Shown piece by piece: positions 25,972 through 35,141 of a stretch of 64,000 nt of DNA. The notes under the pieces were generated by a model that worked only from the letters and a program-made list of their open reading frames with translations, had not been told where the DNA came from and ran no database searches. Made by a program: the position numbers and the translations under genes. This DNA is from Paraburkholderia fungorum (lineage in GTDB: Bacteria > Pseudomonadota > Gammaproteobacteria > Burkholderiales > Burkholderiaceae). How positions within the stretch are numbered: the stretch's first letter is position 1; each line of letters begins with the position of its first letter. The stretch is taken from assembly GCF_003610895.1 (NCBI RefSeq), contig NZ_MCAS01000056.1, positions 186,001 through 250,000 of the forward strand. The letters are read 5' to 3'.

Positions 25972-27594
25972 ATGACGCAGAACTCGCTCCCCTCCTGGTC
26001 CTCGCTGCAAACGCATTACGAGAAGATTCGCGATGCGCACATGCGCGACTGGTTCGCCCCCGAGAACGATCCCGCCCCTACCCGTGCTGAGCGCTTTGCG
26101 TTCGCGGGCGGCGGTCTCGCGGCCGATTTCTCGAAGAACCGCATCACCGACGAAACCCTGAAACTGCTCGTGCAACTCGCGCGCGAAGCCGGCGTCGAGA
26201 AACGCCGCGACGCGATGTTCGCGGGCGAAGTCGTCAACCCGACCGAAGGCCGCGCCGCCTTGCACACCGCGCTGCGCGCCACCGATCCGAACGCGCCCTT
26301 CCATGCGCAAATACTCGCCGAACGCGCCAAAATGGCCGCGTTCGCCGACCAGGTGCGCAGCGGCGCATGGACCGGCTACACTGGTAAGCGGATTCGCTAT
26401 GTCGTGAACATCGGCATCGGCGGCTCGGACCTCGGGCCGAAGATGGTCGTGCACGCGCTGCATCATCTGGCCACGCCCGAGATCACCACGCACTTCGTGT
26501 CGAATGTGGACGGCGCGGATCTGTACAACGTGATGCAGCAGATCGATCCGGAAGAAACGCTCGCGATCATCGTCTCCAAGACCTTCACCACGCTCGAAAC
26601 CATGACCAACGCGCGCTCGCTGCGCGACTGGTTCATCGAGAAAGGTTGCCCGGAGAGTGCGTTGGCGAAACACTTCGTCGGCGTATCGGCCAATCCTTCC
26701 GAGGTGGTCAAGTTCGGCATCGCGAAAGAGAATGTGTTCGAGATGTGGGACTGGGTCGGCGGGCGTTATTCGCTGTGGTCGGCGGTGGGTCTGTCGATCA
26801 TGATCGCGATCGGACCGCAGCAGTTCGACGAACTGCTGGCAGGCGCCAACGAGATGGACCAGCATTTCCGCGACGCACCGCTCGACAGAAACCTGCCGGT
26901 GCTGCTCGGCATGATCGGCATCTGGTATCGCAACTTCTTTGGCTCGCAAAGCTATCTGGTCGCGCCGTATTCGGAGGCCCTGCATTTCCTGCCCTCGTAC
27001 CTGCAACAACTCGAGATGGAGAGCAACGGCAAGTCGGCGCGCCTCGATGGTGCGATGGTCGACTACCCGACTGCCGCCGTGACCTGGGGCGAGCCGGGCA
27101 CCAATGGGCAGCATGCGTTCTTCCAGATGCTGCACCAGGGCCCGACCATCGTGCCGATCGACTTCATCGCCGTGTTGACGCCGGAGCATCCGCTCGTCAG
27201 TCATCATCCGAAGTTGCTCGCGAACTGCTTCGCGCAAAGTGAAGCGCTGATGCTCGGCCGCACGCTCGAAGAAGCGAAGAAGGTGGCCGGCGCGGACAAG
27301 CCTGAACTGGCACCGCATCTCGTGTTTCCCGGCAACCGTCCCACCACGACGTTGCTGGTCGACGCGCTCACCGCACGTTCGCTCGGCGCATTGATCGCGC
27401 TGTACGAGCATAAGGTGCTGGTCCAGGCATCGGTATGGGATATCAATCCGTTCGATCAATGGGGCGTCGAGTTGGGCAAGATTCTCGGCAAAGTGGTCGA
27501 GGCGGATCTGACCTCGGCGAGCGTCGATGAGAAGAAGCACGATTCATCGACGTCGGCCTTGATCGCGCGAGCGCGTGCCGCGTTGAAGCAATGA
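25972..27594 (+). CDS. pgi: glucose-6-phosphate isomerase
   Basis: A 540-residue cytosolic enzyme interconverting glucose-6-phosphate and fructose-6-phosphate. The phosphate-binding loop NIGIGGSDLGPKM, the catalytic GEPGTNGQHAFFQMLHQG (with the active-site Glu and His) and the C-terminal signature segment NPFDQWGVELGK with its catalytic Lys are all present. Length is typical for proteobacterial PGI. It is a monocistronic gene with a strong terminator 25 bp after the stop. Confidence 0.96.
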   Translation: MTQNSLPSWSSLQTHYEKIRDAHMRDWFAPENDPAPTRAERFAFAGGGLAADFSKNRITDETLKLLVQLAREAGVEKRRDAMFAGEVVNPTEGRAALHTALRATDPNAPFHAQILAERAKMAAFADQVRSGAWTGYTGKRIRYVVNIGIGGSDLGPKMVVHALHHLATPEITTHFVSNVDGADLYNVMQQIDPEETLAIIVSKTFTTLETMTNARSLRDWFIEKGCPESALAKHFVGVSANPSEVVKFGIAKENVFEMWDWVGGRYSLWSAVGLSIMIAIGPQQFDELLAGANEMDQHFRDAPLDRNLPVLLGMIGIWYRNFFGSQSYLVAPYSEALHFLPSYLQQLEMESNGKSARLDGAMVDYPTAAVTWGEPGTNGQHAFFQMLHQGPTIVPIDFIAVLTPEHPLVSHHPKLLANCFAQSEALMLGRTLEEAKKVAGADKPELAPHLVFPGNRPTTTLLVDALTARSLGALIALYEHKVLVQASVWDINPFDQWGVELGKILGKVVEADLTSASVDEKKHDSSTSALIARARAALKQ

Positions 27595-27619
27595 AACGTT
27601 AGGGTGAGCTGAAAAGAAG

Positions 27620-27647
27620 AGCGGGCCTTTGCGGCCCGCTTTTTTTT
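27620..27647 (+). terminator. Rho-independent terminator of pgi
   Basis: AGCGGGCC and GGCCCGCT form an 8-bp stem with a 5-base loop, followed by seven T residues. Confidence 0.92.
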
Positions 27648-27712
27648 GCCGGTGTGATGTGATGGCTACCGGTTTCTATCGGTACTCATCAAAGGCATGC
27701 GCCGCCGGTTGG

Positions 27713-28399
27713 TCAAGCCAGACGCCCGGCTTCGATGGTCACCGTGGTATCGCAGCGGCGCGCCAGTTCGACGTCGTGCGTGACGAGAATCAAGGTGGCG
27801 CCGTTCGCCCGGTTCATCTCGAACATCAGATCGATCACTGCGTGACCAGTGGCGGCATCGAGACTGCCGGTCGGTTCGTCAGCAAACAGGATTGCAGGAT
27901 GCGTGACGAATGCTCGCGCGAGTGCGACCCGCTGTTGTTCACCGCCCGACAGCAGCTTCGGATAGTGCCCCGTGCGCTTGGCAAGCCCCACCTGCTCGAG
28001 CAGCCCGCGCGCACGCGCCGCGGCCTCGCGCGTGCCGATGCCGCCTTGCAGCTCGAGCGGCAAGGTGACGTTCTCGAGCGCGGTCAAATGCGGCATCAGT
28101 TGAAACGACTGGAACACGAAACCAACCGAACCGCTGCGCAACGCGGCGCGTTCGTCTTCGTTCAGTTCGGTGAGTTCGCGGCCGAGCAGCCGAACCGAGC
28201 CCGAACTCGCGCTGTCCAATCCTGCGAGCAAGCCGAGCAGCGTAGACTTGCCCGACCCGGATGCACCGACGATCGCCACACTGCTGCCGGCTTCGATAGC
28301 AAGATCGATGTCCTCGAGAATCGTCAGTTCGCCCGTTGCATCCTTAACCTTCTTGCACAAACCCCGCACGTCAATGACTGGATCAGTTTTGTTTAGCAT
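27713..28399 (-). CDS. ABC transporter ATP-binding protein (LolD/YbbA type)
   Basis: A 228-residue ATPase subunit. Walker A GASGSGKST, Q-loop, signature LSGGEQQRVALARAF, Walker B ILFADEPTG and the switch His in LVTHD are intact. The sequence is of the MacB/LolD/YbbA class, which pair with FtsX-like permeases. No permease gene is next to it: the downstream neighbour is pgi on the opposite strand. Its start codon overlaps the start codon of the divergent TesA-like gene. In E. coli the same partners (ybbA and tesA) are divergent, with the permease gene ybbP after ybbA. No ribosome-binding site is evident. Confidence 0.88.
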   Translation of the reverse strand: MLNKTDPVIDVRGLCKKVKDATGELTILEDIDLAIEAGSSVAIVGASGSGKSTLLGLLAGLDSASSGSVRLLGRELTELNEDERAALRSGSVGFVFQSFQLMPHLTALENVTLPLELQGGIGTREAAARARGLLEQVGLAKRTGHYPKLLSGGEQQRVALARAFVTHPAILFADEPTGSLDAATGHAVIDLMFEMNRANGATLILVTHDVELARRCDTTVTIEAGRLA

Positions 28400-29102
28400 G
28401 GTGAAGCGTAGGTTGAAAGTGCGCGCCGTAGCGCCTCGCGCGCTTGCGCTGACTACGGTGTTCGGCCCGGCCGTGCTGGCCGCAACCCTGTTTTCGCTGC
28501 CCTTCCCAGCCCATGCGGCCAACGCGCCTGAACAGGCCAGGCCGGTGATCGTCGTGCTCGGCGACAGCATCTCGGCCGAATACGGCTTGCCCCGTGACAC
28601 TGGCTGGGTTGCCTTGATGCGCCAGCGCCTCACCGACGAGCGAATCGATTATAGCGTTGCCAACGCAAGCATCAGCGGCGATACCACGAGCGGCGGGCGG
28701 GCTCGCTTGCCGGCGCTCCTGCAGCGCCTCAAGCCGAGCATCGTGATCGTCGAGCTAGGCGCCAACGATGCCTTGCGCGGCGTGCCGCTTGCCACCACCG
28801 AAGACAACCTGCGTACGATCATCGAGCAGGCTCAACAAAGCCACGCGAAGGTCGTGCTGGTTGGCATGTATGTGCCACCCAATTACGGCCCCGACTACAC
28901 GCAAAAGTTCCACGGCCTGTACGGCGAACTCTCGAAGCAATTGCGCGTGCCTCTCGTGCCCTTCCTGCTGGCCGGCATCGCCGACAAACCGGACATGTTT
29001 CAGGCGGATCAGATCCATCCCACGCAGCAGGCACAGCCAGTGCTACTGAACAACGTGTGGCCGGCTGTCAAGCCACTCCTTCGCACAAGTTCGCCGCACT
29101 GA
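28398..29102 (+). CDS. tesA: periplasmic GDSL/SGNH lysophospholipase-thioesterase-arylesterase (TesA-like)
   Basis: A 234-residue exported SGNH hydrolase. The first about 42 residues are a signal peptide ending FPAHAAN. Block I VVLGDSISAEYG holds the nucleophilic Ser, block II ISGDTTSGG the Gly, block III LGANDALRG the Asn, and block V DQIHPTQQAQ the Asp/His pair, so the enzyme is complete. TesA-type proteins hydrolyse acyl-CoA, lysophospholipids and aryl esters in the periplasm. The ATG shares two bases with the divergent ATPase start (CATG at 28397-28400). A GTG one codon later is an alternative; neither has a clear ribosome-binding site. Confidence 0.9.
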   Translation: MVKRRLKVRAVAPRALALTTVFGPAVLAATLFSLPFPAHAANAPEQARPVIVVLGDSISAEYGLPRDTGWVALMRQRLTDERIDYSVANASISGDTTSGGRARLPALLQRLKPSIVIVELGANDALRGVPLATTEDNLRTIIEQAQQSHAKVVLVGMYVPPNYGPDYTQKFHGLYGELSKQLRVPLVPFLLAGIADKPDMFQADQIHPTQQAQPVLLNNVWPAVKPLLRTSSPH

Positions 29103-29220
29103 AAAGCTCGCTAACAACTTGTTTCCGGTAATTGGGGAACGCGGATCGGCAAGGTCGTTCGGACACTTTCGTAATCCCGCGTAACCCGGCTCGATTCTGA
29201 GCGACTTCTGAGGAGATAAC

Positions 29221-29562
29221 GTGAAATATTTACCGTTAATCGCTTTGACCGTGGCAATTTCTGCTTGCGCCGCTCAACCGCCTGCAGGCGTCCAATCCGT
29301 GGGTCAAAGCCAGCAACCGCCGAAGGCCGTCGCTACATGCATCGCGCAAAAGTGGGCCGATAGCTCGCAACAGCAAGTCGTCTCGCAAGACACACTGGCG
29401 AACGACCAGGCCGTGGATGTCTATGTGCCGGGCCAGCAGCCGCCTGACGGCGCTGCCGCCGTCGTACGCCCGTCCTATACCGGGCCGGGATCGTGGGTCG
29501 GGTTCCGCGCCAAAGGCGCTGCAGGCAGCGATGCCACCAGCTCGATTAGCGCTTGCCTGTAG
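29221..29562 (+). CDS. small predicted lipoprotein, unknown function
   Basis: A 113-residue protein starting at GTG, with GAGGAGA five bases before it. Residues 1-16 form a lipoprotein signal with a lipobox ending ISAC, so Cys16 would be acylated. The mature part is Gln/Pro/Ala-rich, then TCIAQKWADSSQQQVV and a C-terminal GSWVGFRAKGAAG, with two further cysteines (Thr-Cys and the penultimate Cys112) that could pair. I do not recognise a named family; similar small lipoproteins are common in Burkholderiaceae. It has its own terminator and no operon partner. Confidence 0.7.
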   Translation: MKYLPLIALTVAISACAAQPPAGVQSVGQSQQPPKAVATCIAQKWADSSQQQVVSQDTLANDQAVDVYVPGQQPPDGAAAVVRPSYTGPGSWVGFRAKGAAGSDATSSISACL

Positions 29563-29643
29563 GTGCCTCCAGGCACGAGGCGGATGACGGCATAACAAGC
29601 CTCGTTCTCATGCCAACCCGTTGACGAGTTGCACGCGTCAAAT

Positions 29644-29674
29644 AAAAAAGCCCCGCAAATTGCGGGGCTTTTTT
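29644..29674. terminator. bidirectional terminator (lipoprotein / ppiD)
   Basis: GCCCCGCA and TGCGGGGC form an 8-bp stem around AAT, with six A residues before and six T residues after, so it can end transcripts from both sides. Confidence 0.9.
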
Positions 29675-29729
29675 GTGCTGTGCACTTCATCTGCCTGCGC
29701 TTGCGCGCAGCGGCGAGTGGGCCCGAGTG

Positions 29730-31667
29730 TTAATCACCGTTCGCCTGAGCATTGCTGCTGTCGAGCGAGCCGTAGAACTTCACCTTCGAACGGGCACGCA
29801 GCGCTTCGACGTAGGCCTGCGCTTCGGACTGGGCGTCCACCTGCGCAATCTGCTGCTGCGCAGCAGCCAAACGCTGCGGATCGATCGTGGCGCCTGCAAC
29901 CACTGCGTTCACGCGATAGATCGCATAGCCGTCGTCACCCAGATCCACACCAACGTAGGCAGGTAACTTTTGCGCGTCTGCCTTGTAGATTGCACTCAAT
30001 GCAGCCGGCGGCACGCCTTGCGCGTCGTTACGCGAAACCTTCAGCGGCGACGAGAAACCTGCCGTGGACTTCGACTTGTCGAACTCCGCCAGCTTCGCGA
30101 TGCCGTCTTTGTGAGCGGCTTCGTTCGACTGAACCGCGATCACTTTCTGGCGTACCGCGTCCTTGATGGCGTCGAGCGCCGGCACTGCCGCAGCCTTGTA
30201 ATCGGTCACGCGAGCCGCGATCAGCGTATTACCGCCGACGTCGATCGCTTGCGTATTGTTGCGCGCGGTGACTGCGTCGTTTGCAAAGACAGCAGCCAGG
30301 AATTTCGCATTGTTCAGCGGGCTGTCAGGCGGCAGCTTCGGATCCGGCTGCGGTGTCACGGTGGCCGTTTGCAACTGCAGCTTGTACTTGTCGGCCGCAG
30401 GCTGCAGGCTCTTCGCCTTCTCGTAGACGATCGACGTGAAGCCTTCCGAATCGTCGCTGAATGCCTTGCTCGCGAGTTGCGTCTTCAGGTCTTGTGCGAT
30501 CTGATCCTTTACCTCGTCAAACGGCTTGGTGACGGCCGGCTTCACGTCCGTGACCTTGACGATGTGATAGCCGAAATCGGTCTGCACGATGCCGCTGATC
30601 TCATCTTTCTTGAGCGCGAACACGGCGTCGTCGAACGCCTGGCCACCGGCAATCATGCCGCGGCCGAAGTAGCCCAGATCGCCACCCTTCGACGCCGAAC
30701 CCGGATCCTGCGAGTCCTGCTGCGCAATCTGCGCGAACTGGTCAGGATGCGCCTTGACTTGCGCGAGCACCTCTTCGGCCTTCTGCTTTGCCTTGGCCTT
30801 GTCAGCCGCGCTGGCATCTTTCGGCGCGGAGATCAGGATATGGCTCGCGCGCACCTGACCGTCAACACGGTAATGCGCGATGTTGTCGTCGTAGTACTTT
30901 TTCAGATCGGCGTCGCCCGGTTGCACGGACGCAGACAAGGTTGCCGGCGACATGACCAGGTACTGGATCGTAGCCGTTGCCGGCGTGGCGAAATCGTTGC
31001 GATGCGCATCGTAGTAAGCCTGCAGCTGCGCGTCTGTTGGTTGCACCTTGGCGGCGTAGTCACGCGGATGGAACGCAAGACCCTGGACTTCGCGCTGCTG
31101 TTCGGCGAGTTCGGTCAAATGCTGCGCGAGGGTCTTCGACGTGAAGGCGCTGCCTTGAATGCTGCCGGGCAACTGTTGCGTGGCGAGGCTGTAACGCACA
31201 CGTTCGTCGTATTGATCGGGCGTCATGCCCTGCATCGCGAGCAACTGCTTGTAACGGTCGACGTCGATCGAGCCGTCAGGATTCTTCAGCGACGAAATCA
31301 CCGGATCGTTCAGCAGCACGCGGCGCACGGCGTCATCAGATGCGGTCAGATGCAGGCGTTGTGTTTCGTCGGCCAGCACACGCTGCTCGATCAGACCGTC
31401 GAGCATTTCGCGACGGCGCTCAGGCGTATCGAACGACTTCATATCGAACTGCGCGCCGAGCATCTGACGGGCACGGTCGAGTTGCTGACGCATCGCGTCG
31501 TCGTACTCCGCGCGCGTGATCTTGTGACCGTTGACGCTGGCGACGTTTGCACTTTCGTCAAAGAAGCCGCGGAAGCCCTGAATGCCCACAAAACCCAACC
31601 CCGGCACAATGACGAGGATGAGCATGAACATCATCAGGCGTTTGTGATTGCGGAAAAAATCGAGCAT
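29730..31667 (-). CDS. ppiD: membrane-anchored peptidyl-prolyl isomerase, PpiD/SurA_N family
   Basis: A 645-residue foldase tethered to the inner membrane. One hydrophobic helix at about residues 11-31 is followed by a SurA_N-like region, a central parvulin domain (from VRASHILISAPKD near 275 to FGYHIVKVTDV near 365) and a C-terminal helical part resembling the second SurA-like lobe. PpiD works at the exit of the Sec translocon. It follows the two tRNA genes on the same strand, the usual order in Burkholderiaceae. The length fits PpiD (about 620-650). Confidence 0.93.
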   Translation of the reverse strand: MLDFFRNHKRLMMFMLILVIVPGLGFVGIQGFRGFFDESANVASVNGHKITRAEYDDAMRQQLDRARQMLGAQFDMKSFDTPERRREMLDGLIEQRVLADETQRLHLTASDDAVRRVLLNDPVISSLKNPDGSIDVDRYKQLLAMQGMTPDQYDERVRYSLATQQLPGSIQGSAFTSKTLAQHLTELAEQQREVQGLAFHPRDYAAKVQPTDAQLQAYYDAHRNDFATPATATIQYLVMSPATLSASVQPGDADLKKYYDDNIAHYRVDGQVRASHILISAPKDASAADKAKAKQKAEEVLAQVKAHPDQFAQIAQQDSQDPGSASKGGDLGYFGRGMIAGGQAFDDAVFALKKDEISGIVQTDFGYHIVKVTDVKPAVTKPFDEVKDQIAQDLKTQLASKAFSDDSEGFTSIVYEKAKSLQPAADKYKLQLQTATVTPQPDPKLPPDSPLNNAKFLAAVFANDAVTARNNTQAIDVGGNTLIAARVTDYKAAAVPALDAIKDAVRQKVIAVQSNEAAHKDGIAKLAEFDKSKSTAGFSSPLKVSRNDAQGVPPAALSAIYKADAQKLPAYVGVDLGDDGYAIYRVNAVVAGATIDPQRLAAAQQQIAQVDAQSEAQAYVEALRARSKVKFYGSLDSSNAQANGD

Positions 31668-31754
31668 GCGTAAAGGAGTGCCAAAAACAGAACGCCCGAT
31701 CTTACAACAGCGGGCAATAAAAAAGGCGAACCGTAGTTCGCCTTTCGAGGATAC

Positions 31755-31831
31755 TGGCGGAGTGGACGGGACTCGAACCCGCGACCCCCGGCGTGACAGG
31801 CCGGTATTCTAACCGACTGAACTACCACTCC
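31755..31831 (-). tRNA. tRNA-Asp(GTC)
   Basis: A 77-base cloverleaf with encoded CCA. The 5' arm GGAGTGG pairs with CCACTCC; the anticodon loop CTGTCAC gives anticodon GTC, and GGTTCGAGTCC forms the T arm. It is 42 bp from tRNA-Val and probably co-transcribed with it. Confidence 0.97.
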
Positions 31832-31873
31832 TTATACTTCAACTGCGCTGAAACACTTGCCCGATTCTGAAAC

Positions 31874-31949
31874 TGGTGGGTGCTGAGAGGCTCGAACTCC
31901 CGACCTACGCCTTGTAAGGGCGCCGCTCTACCAACTGAGCTAAGCACCC
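31874..31949 (-). tRNA. tRNA-Val(TAC)
   Basis: A 76-base cloverleaf with encoded CCA. The acceptor GGGTGCT pairs with AGCACCC; the anticodon loop CTTACAA gives anticodon TAC. It lies between hupB and tRNA-Asp on the minus strand. Confidence 0.97.
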
Positions 31950-32020
31950 GTTTCACGAATCAGTGTGGTCCTGCAGCTTTGCTGCCTGATTTACGTTGCA
32001 TCCCTCAAGCAGCAAGCCCA

Positions 32021-32293
32021 TTAGTTTAGCGCATCCTTCAGAGCTTTGCCAGGCCTAAATTTAGGAACCTTTGCTGCCTTGATCTTGATCGCGGCGCCGG
32101 TGCGCGGATTGCGCCCCGTACGCGCGGTACGCTTACCCACGGCGAACGTACCGAAGCCGACCAGCGTCACTGAACCACCTTTCTTCAACGTACCTTTGAC
32201 CCCGCCGATCACCGCATCCAACGCACGGCCCGCCGCGGCCTTTGAAATATCGGCTTGCTGCGCAATGTGATCGATCAATTCCGTTTTATTCAT
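32021..32293 (-). CDS. hupB: DNA-binding protein HU, beta type
   Basis: A 90-residue nucleoid-associated protein, the standard HU length. The N-terminal helices (MNKTELIDHIAQQADISKA) are followed by the VGFGTFAVGKRTARTGRNPRTG segment, which forms the DNA-minor-groove arm with its conserved Arg-Asn-Pro tip, and the closing AAKVPKFRPGKALKDAL. It compacts and bends DNA. It sits between lon and the two tRNA genes, a conserved place in proteobacteria. An extended -10 candidate lies upstream at 32333-32341. Confidence 0.97.
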   Translation of the reverse strand: MNKTELIDHIAQQADISKAAAGRALDAVIGGVKGTLKKGGSVTLVGFGTFAVGKRTARTGRNPRTGAAIKIKAAKVPKFRPGKALKDALN

Positions 32294-32572
32294 TCCAACC
32301 CCCGAGAATGTTTATGGCAATCGTGACGGTGCTCTATAGCACCTGGCATCACGCGGCTGGCGGCCAACGCCGAGCCGACTCATTAGAATTGGCCGAAACC
32401 CTTGTGTCAAGCGGGGTTGAGCCTGATTCTGGAGGTTCTGGAGAGGGCTTCTCATAACCATATCTTGCCGCCAATCGATGCTTGCGAAACTGTCGATGAC
32501 GCGCGAGGCTCTTTGCTCAAAAAATGGGATCGCGCGCCTTCCAAACGTACCTTCCGATTTCTCACCGGCAAT
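32294..32572 (-). promoter_or_regulatory. hupB upstream region
   Basis: The 340 bp between hupB and lon hold the hupB promoter and the lon terminator. On the minus strand, TGCTATAGA (32341-32333) is an extended -10 candidate about 40 bp before the hupB ATG. I see no convincing small gene; short open frames on the plus strand have no supporting features. Confidence 0.4.
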
Positions 32573-32604
32573 AAAAAACCCGCGACAAAGTCGCGGGTTT
32601 TTTT
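32573..32604 (-). terminator. Rho-independent terminator of lon
   Basis: AAACCCGCGA and TCGCGGGTTT form a 10-bp stem around CAAAG, with an A-run on the plus strand that reads as a U-run after lon. It lies 30 bp after the lon stop. Confidence 0.9.
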
Positions 32605-32633
32605 ACAGCAAACGGCTTTCGCCGAAGGCTGAC

Positions 32634-35060
32634 TTAGTGCTTCACGACTTCCGTCGCACTGGCGTCCTTGCCGGGTTCAGCCGCCGCAACAGGCGCCGCC
32701 GGCTTCGGCTCTTCTTCCGGCAATGCCTGAGGCACACGTTCGAGCGCCAACTCGAGCACCTTGTCGATCCACCGGACCGGCACGATTTCGATCGCGTTCT
32801 TCACGTTGTCCGGAATCTCCGTCAAGTCCTTGACGTTTTCTTCCGGGATCAGCACCAGCTTGATACCGCCGCGATGCGCTGCCAGCAGTTTTTCCTTCAG
32901 GCCGCCGATCGGCAGAACTTCGCCACGCAAGGTGATTTCGCCCGTCATCGCGACATTTGCACGCACCGGAATGCCGGTCAACACCGACACCAGGGCGGTC
33001 GTCATCGCGATACCAGCCGACGGACCGTCTTTCGGCGTTGCGCCTTCCGGCACGTGAATGTGAATGTCCTGCTTCTCGAACGCTTCGTCCTTGATGCCAA
33101 GACGGCGCGAACGCGAACGGACCACCGAGCGCGCTGCTTCGACCGATTCCTTCATCACGTCGCCGAGCGAACCCGTGCGGATCACATTGCCCTTACCCGG
33201 CATCACCGCGGCTTCGATCGTCAGCAAATCGCCGCCGACTTCCGTCCACGCAAGACCCGTGACCTGGCCAACCTGATTTTCCTTTGCCGCCAGACCGAAG
33301 TCGTACTTGCGCACGCCAAGGAACGTGTCGATATTGCTGGCGTCGACCTGTACCGCGCCTTCTGCCTTCTTCAGCAGAAGCATCTTCACGACCTTGCGGC
33401 AGATCTTCGAAATCTCACGTTCGAGCGAACGCACGCCCGATTCGCGCGAGTAGTAACGAATGATGTCGCGGATCGCGGATTCCGTCACATCGACCTCGCC
33501 TTCCTTGAGGCCGTTGTTCTTCTTTTGCTTGGGCAAAAGATAACGTTGCGCGATGCTGACCTTCTCGTCTTCCGTGTAACCCGACAGACGAATCACTTCC
33601 ATCCGGTCGAGCAACGGCGGCGGAATGTTCAGCGAGTTCGACGTCGCCACGAACATCACGTCCGACAGATCGAAGTCCACTTCGACGTAGTGATCGGCGA
33701 ACGTATGGTTCTGTTCCGGATCGAGCACTTCCAGCAGAGCCGACGACGGATCGCCGCGGAAATCCTGGCCCATCTTGTCGACTTCGTCGAGCAGGAAGAG
33801 CGGATTGCGCACGCCAACCTTGGTCAGGCTTTGCAGAATCTTGCCGGGCATCGAACCGATATACGTACGACGGTGGCCGCGAATTTCGGCTTCGTCGCGC
33901 ACGCCGCCAAGCGCCATACGCACGAACTTGCGGTTCGTAGCGCGAGCGATCGACTGACCCAGCGACGTCTTACCCACACCCGGAGGCCCAACGAGGCACA
34001 GGATCGGCGCTTTCACCTTGTCGACACGTTGCTGGACCGCGAGATACTCGAGAATGCGTTCCTTCACTTTCTCGAGACCGAAGTGGTCTTCGTCGAGCAC
34101 GCGTTCCGCATTCGAGAGGTCGTTGTTGACCTTGCTCTTCTTGCGCCACGGCAAGCCGATCAGCGTATCGATGTAGTTGCGCACAACCGTTGCTTCAGCC
34201 GACATCGGCGACATCAGCTTGAGCTTCTTCAGCTCGGCGTCGGCCTTCTTCTTGGCTTCCTTCGGCATGCGGGCAGCCGTGATGCGCTTCTCGAGTTCCT
34301 CGAGATCCGCACCTTCTTCGCCCTCGCCCAGTTCCTTCTGGATCGCCTTGACCTGTTCGTTCAGGTAGTACTCGCGCTGACTCTTCTCCATCTGGCGCTT
34401 CACACGCCCGCGGATGCGCTTTTCAACCTGCAGGATGTCGATCTCGGCTTCGAGCTGCGCGAGCAGATGCTCGAGGCGCTCGATGACCGGGAACATTTCG
34501 AGGATGTGCTGCTTCTGGTCGAGCTTGAGCGGCAGATGTGCCGCGATCGTATCGGCCAGACGGCCAGCCTCGTCAATGCCCGACAGCGACGTCAGGATCT
34601 CCGGCGGGATCTTCTTGTTCAGCTTCACATACTGGTCGAACTGCGACACGATCGCGCGGCGCAGCGCTTCAGTTTCGGCGCTGTCGGCGTGGTCGGGTTC
34701 GAGCGGCATGACCTCGCACGAAAACTGCGTTTCCTGTTCTTCGATGGAAAGCGTTTTGGCGCGCTGCAAGCCCTCGACGAGCACCTTAACGGTGCCATCG
34801 GGCAGCTTGAGCATTTGCAGGATGTTGGCGATACACCCTACTTCGTACATGTCCTTTTCGGTCGGCTCATCTTTCGCAGCCGTTTTCTGGGCGACGAGCA
34901 TGATGTGCTTGCCGCCTTCCATCGCTGCTTCGAGAGCCTTGATCGACTTCGGGCGGCCTACGAAGAGCGGAATCACCATGTGCGGGAAGACGACTACGTC
35001 ACGCAGCGGGAGCAGCGGGAGCGTAATGCGTTCCGGCGGAAGGAGTTGGGTTCCTGACAT
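32634..35060 (-). CDS. lon: ATP-dependent protease Lon (class LonA)
   Basis: An 808-residue cytosolic AAA+ serine protease. It has the N-terminal substrate-binding domain (from PLLPLRDVVVFPHMV), Walker A GPPGVGKTSLG near 360, Walker B region FLLDEVDKMG, and the protease domain with Ser681 (PKDGPSAGIAM) and Lys724 (GGLKEKLLAAHRGG) as the catalytic dyad. The Pro/Ala/Glu-rich last 25 residues are an extension. It degrades misfolded and regulatory proteins. It lies downstream of clpX with its own spacer; a terminator separates the two. Confidence 0.98.
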   Translation of the reverse strand: MSGTQLLPPERITLPLLPLRDVVVFPHMVIPLFVGRPKSIKALEAAMEGGKHIMLVAQKTAAKDEPTEKDMYEVGCIANILQMLKLPDGTVKVLVEGLQRAKTLSIEEQETQFSCEVMPLEPDHADSAETEALRRAIVSQFDQYVKLNKKIPPEILTSLSGIDEAGRLADTIAAHLPLKLDQKQHILEMFPVIERLEHLLAQLEAEIDILQVEKRIRGRVKRQMEKSQREYYLNEQVKAIQKELGEGEEGADLEELEKRITAARMPKEAKKKADAELKKLKLMSPMSAEATVVRNYIDTLIGLPWRKKSKVNNDLSNAERVLDEDHFGLEKVKERILEYLAVQQRVDKVKAPILCLVGPPGVGKTSLGQSIARATNRKFVRMALGGVRDEAEIRGHRRTYIGSMPGKILQSLTKVGVRNPLFLLDEVDKMGQDFRGDPSSALLEVLDPEQNHTFADHYVEVDFDLSDVMFVATSNSLNIPPPLLDRMEVIRLSGYTEDEKVSIAQRYLLPKQKKNNGLKEGEVDVTESAIRDIIRYYSRESGVRSLEREISKICRKVVKMLLLKKAEGAVQVDASNIDTFLGVRKYDFGLAAKENQVGQVTGLAWTEVGGDLLTIEAAVMPGKGNVIRTGSLGDVMKESVEAARSVVRSRSRRLGIKDEAFEKQDIHIHVPEGATPKDGPSAGIAMTTALVSVLTGIPVRANVAMTGEITLRGEVLPIGGLKEKLLAAHRGGIKLVLIPEENVKDLTEIPDNVKNAIEIVPVRWIDKVLELALERVPQALPEEEPKPAAPVAAAEPGKDASATEVVKH

Positions 35061-35092
35061 TTCATTTCCCCATGAGTGGAATCAGTTCGTTC

Positions 35093-35123
35093 GATAGGTG
35101 AGGCCAGCAGAAAAGATTGCAAG
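35093..35123 (-). promoter_or_regulatory. candidate heat-shock-like promoter of lon
   Basis: On the minus strand CTTGCAA (35123-35117) resembles the sigma-32 -35 CTTGAAA, and CACCTAT, 15-16 bases on, weakly resembles the -10 CCCCATNT. The match is poor at the -10 and the call rests partly on lon being a known heat-shock gene. A 13-bp direct repeat lies just upstream. Confidence 0.3.
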
Positions 35124-35141
35124 CCTCCGCGTGTGGGAAAA

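Noticed and set aside
31634..31828. Open frame across tRNA-Asp
   Set aside because: It reads through the tRNA gene and is a well-known artefact type.
32478..35057. 859-codon open frame antisense to lon
   Set aside because: Shadow of lon's codon bias; no domains, while lon is unmistakable.
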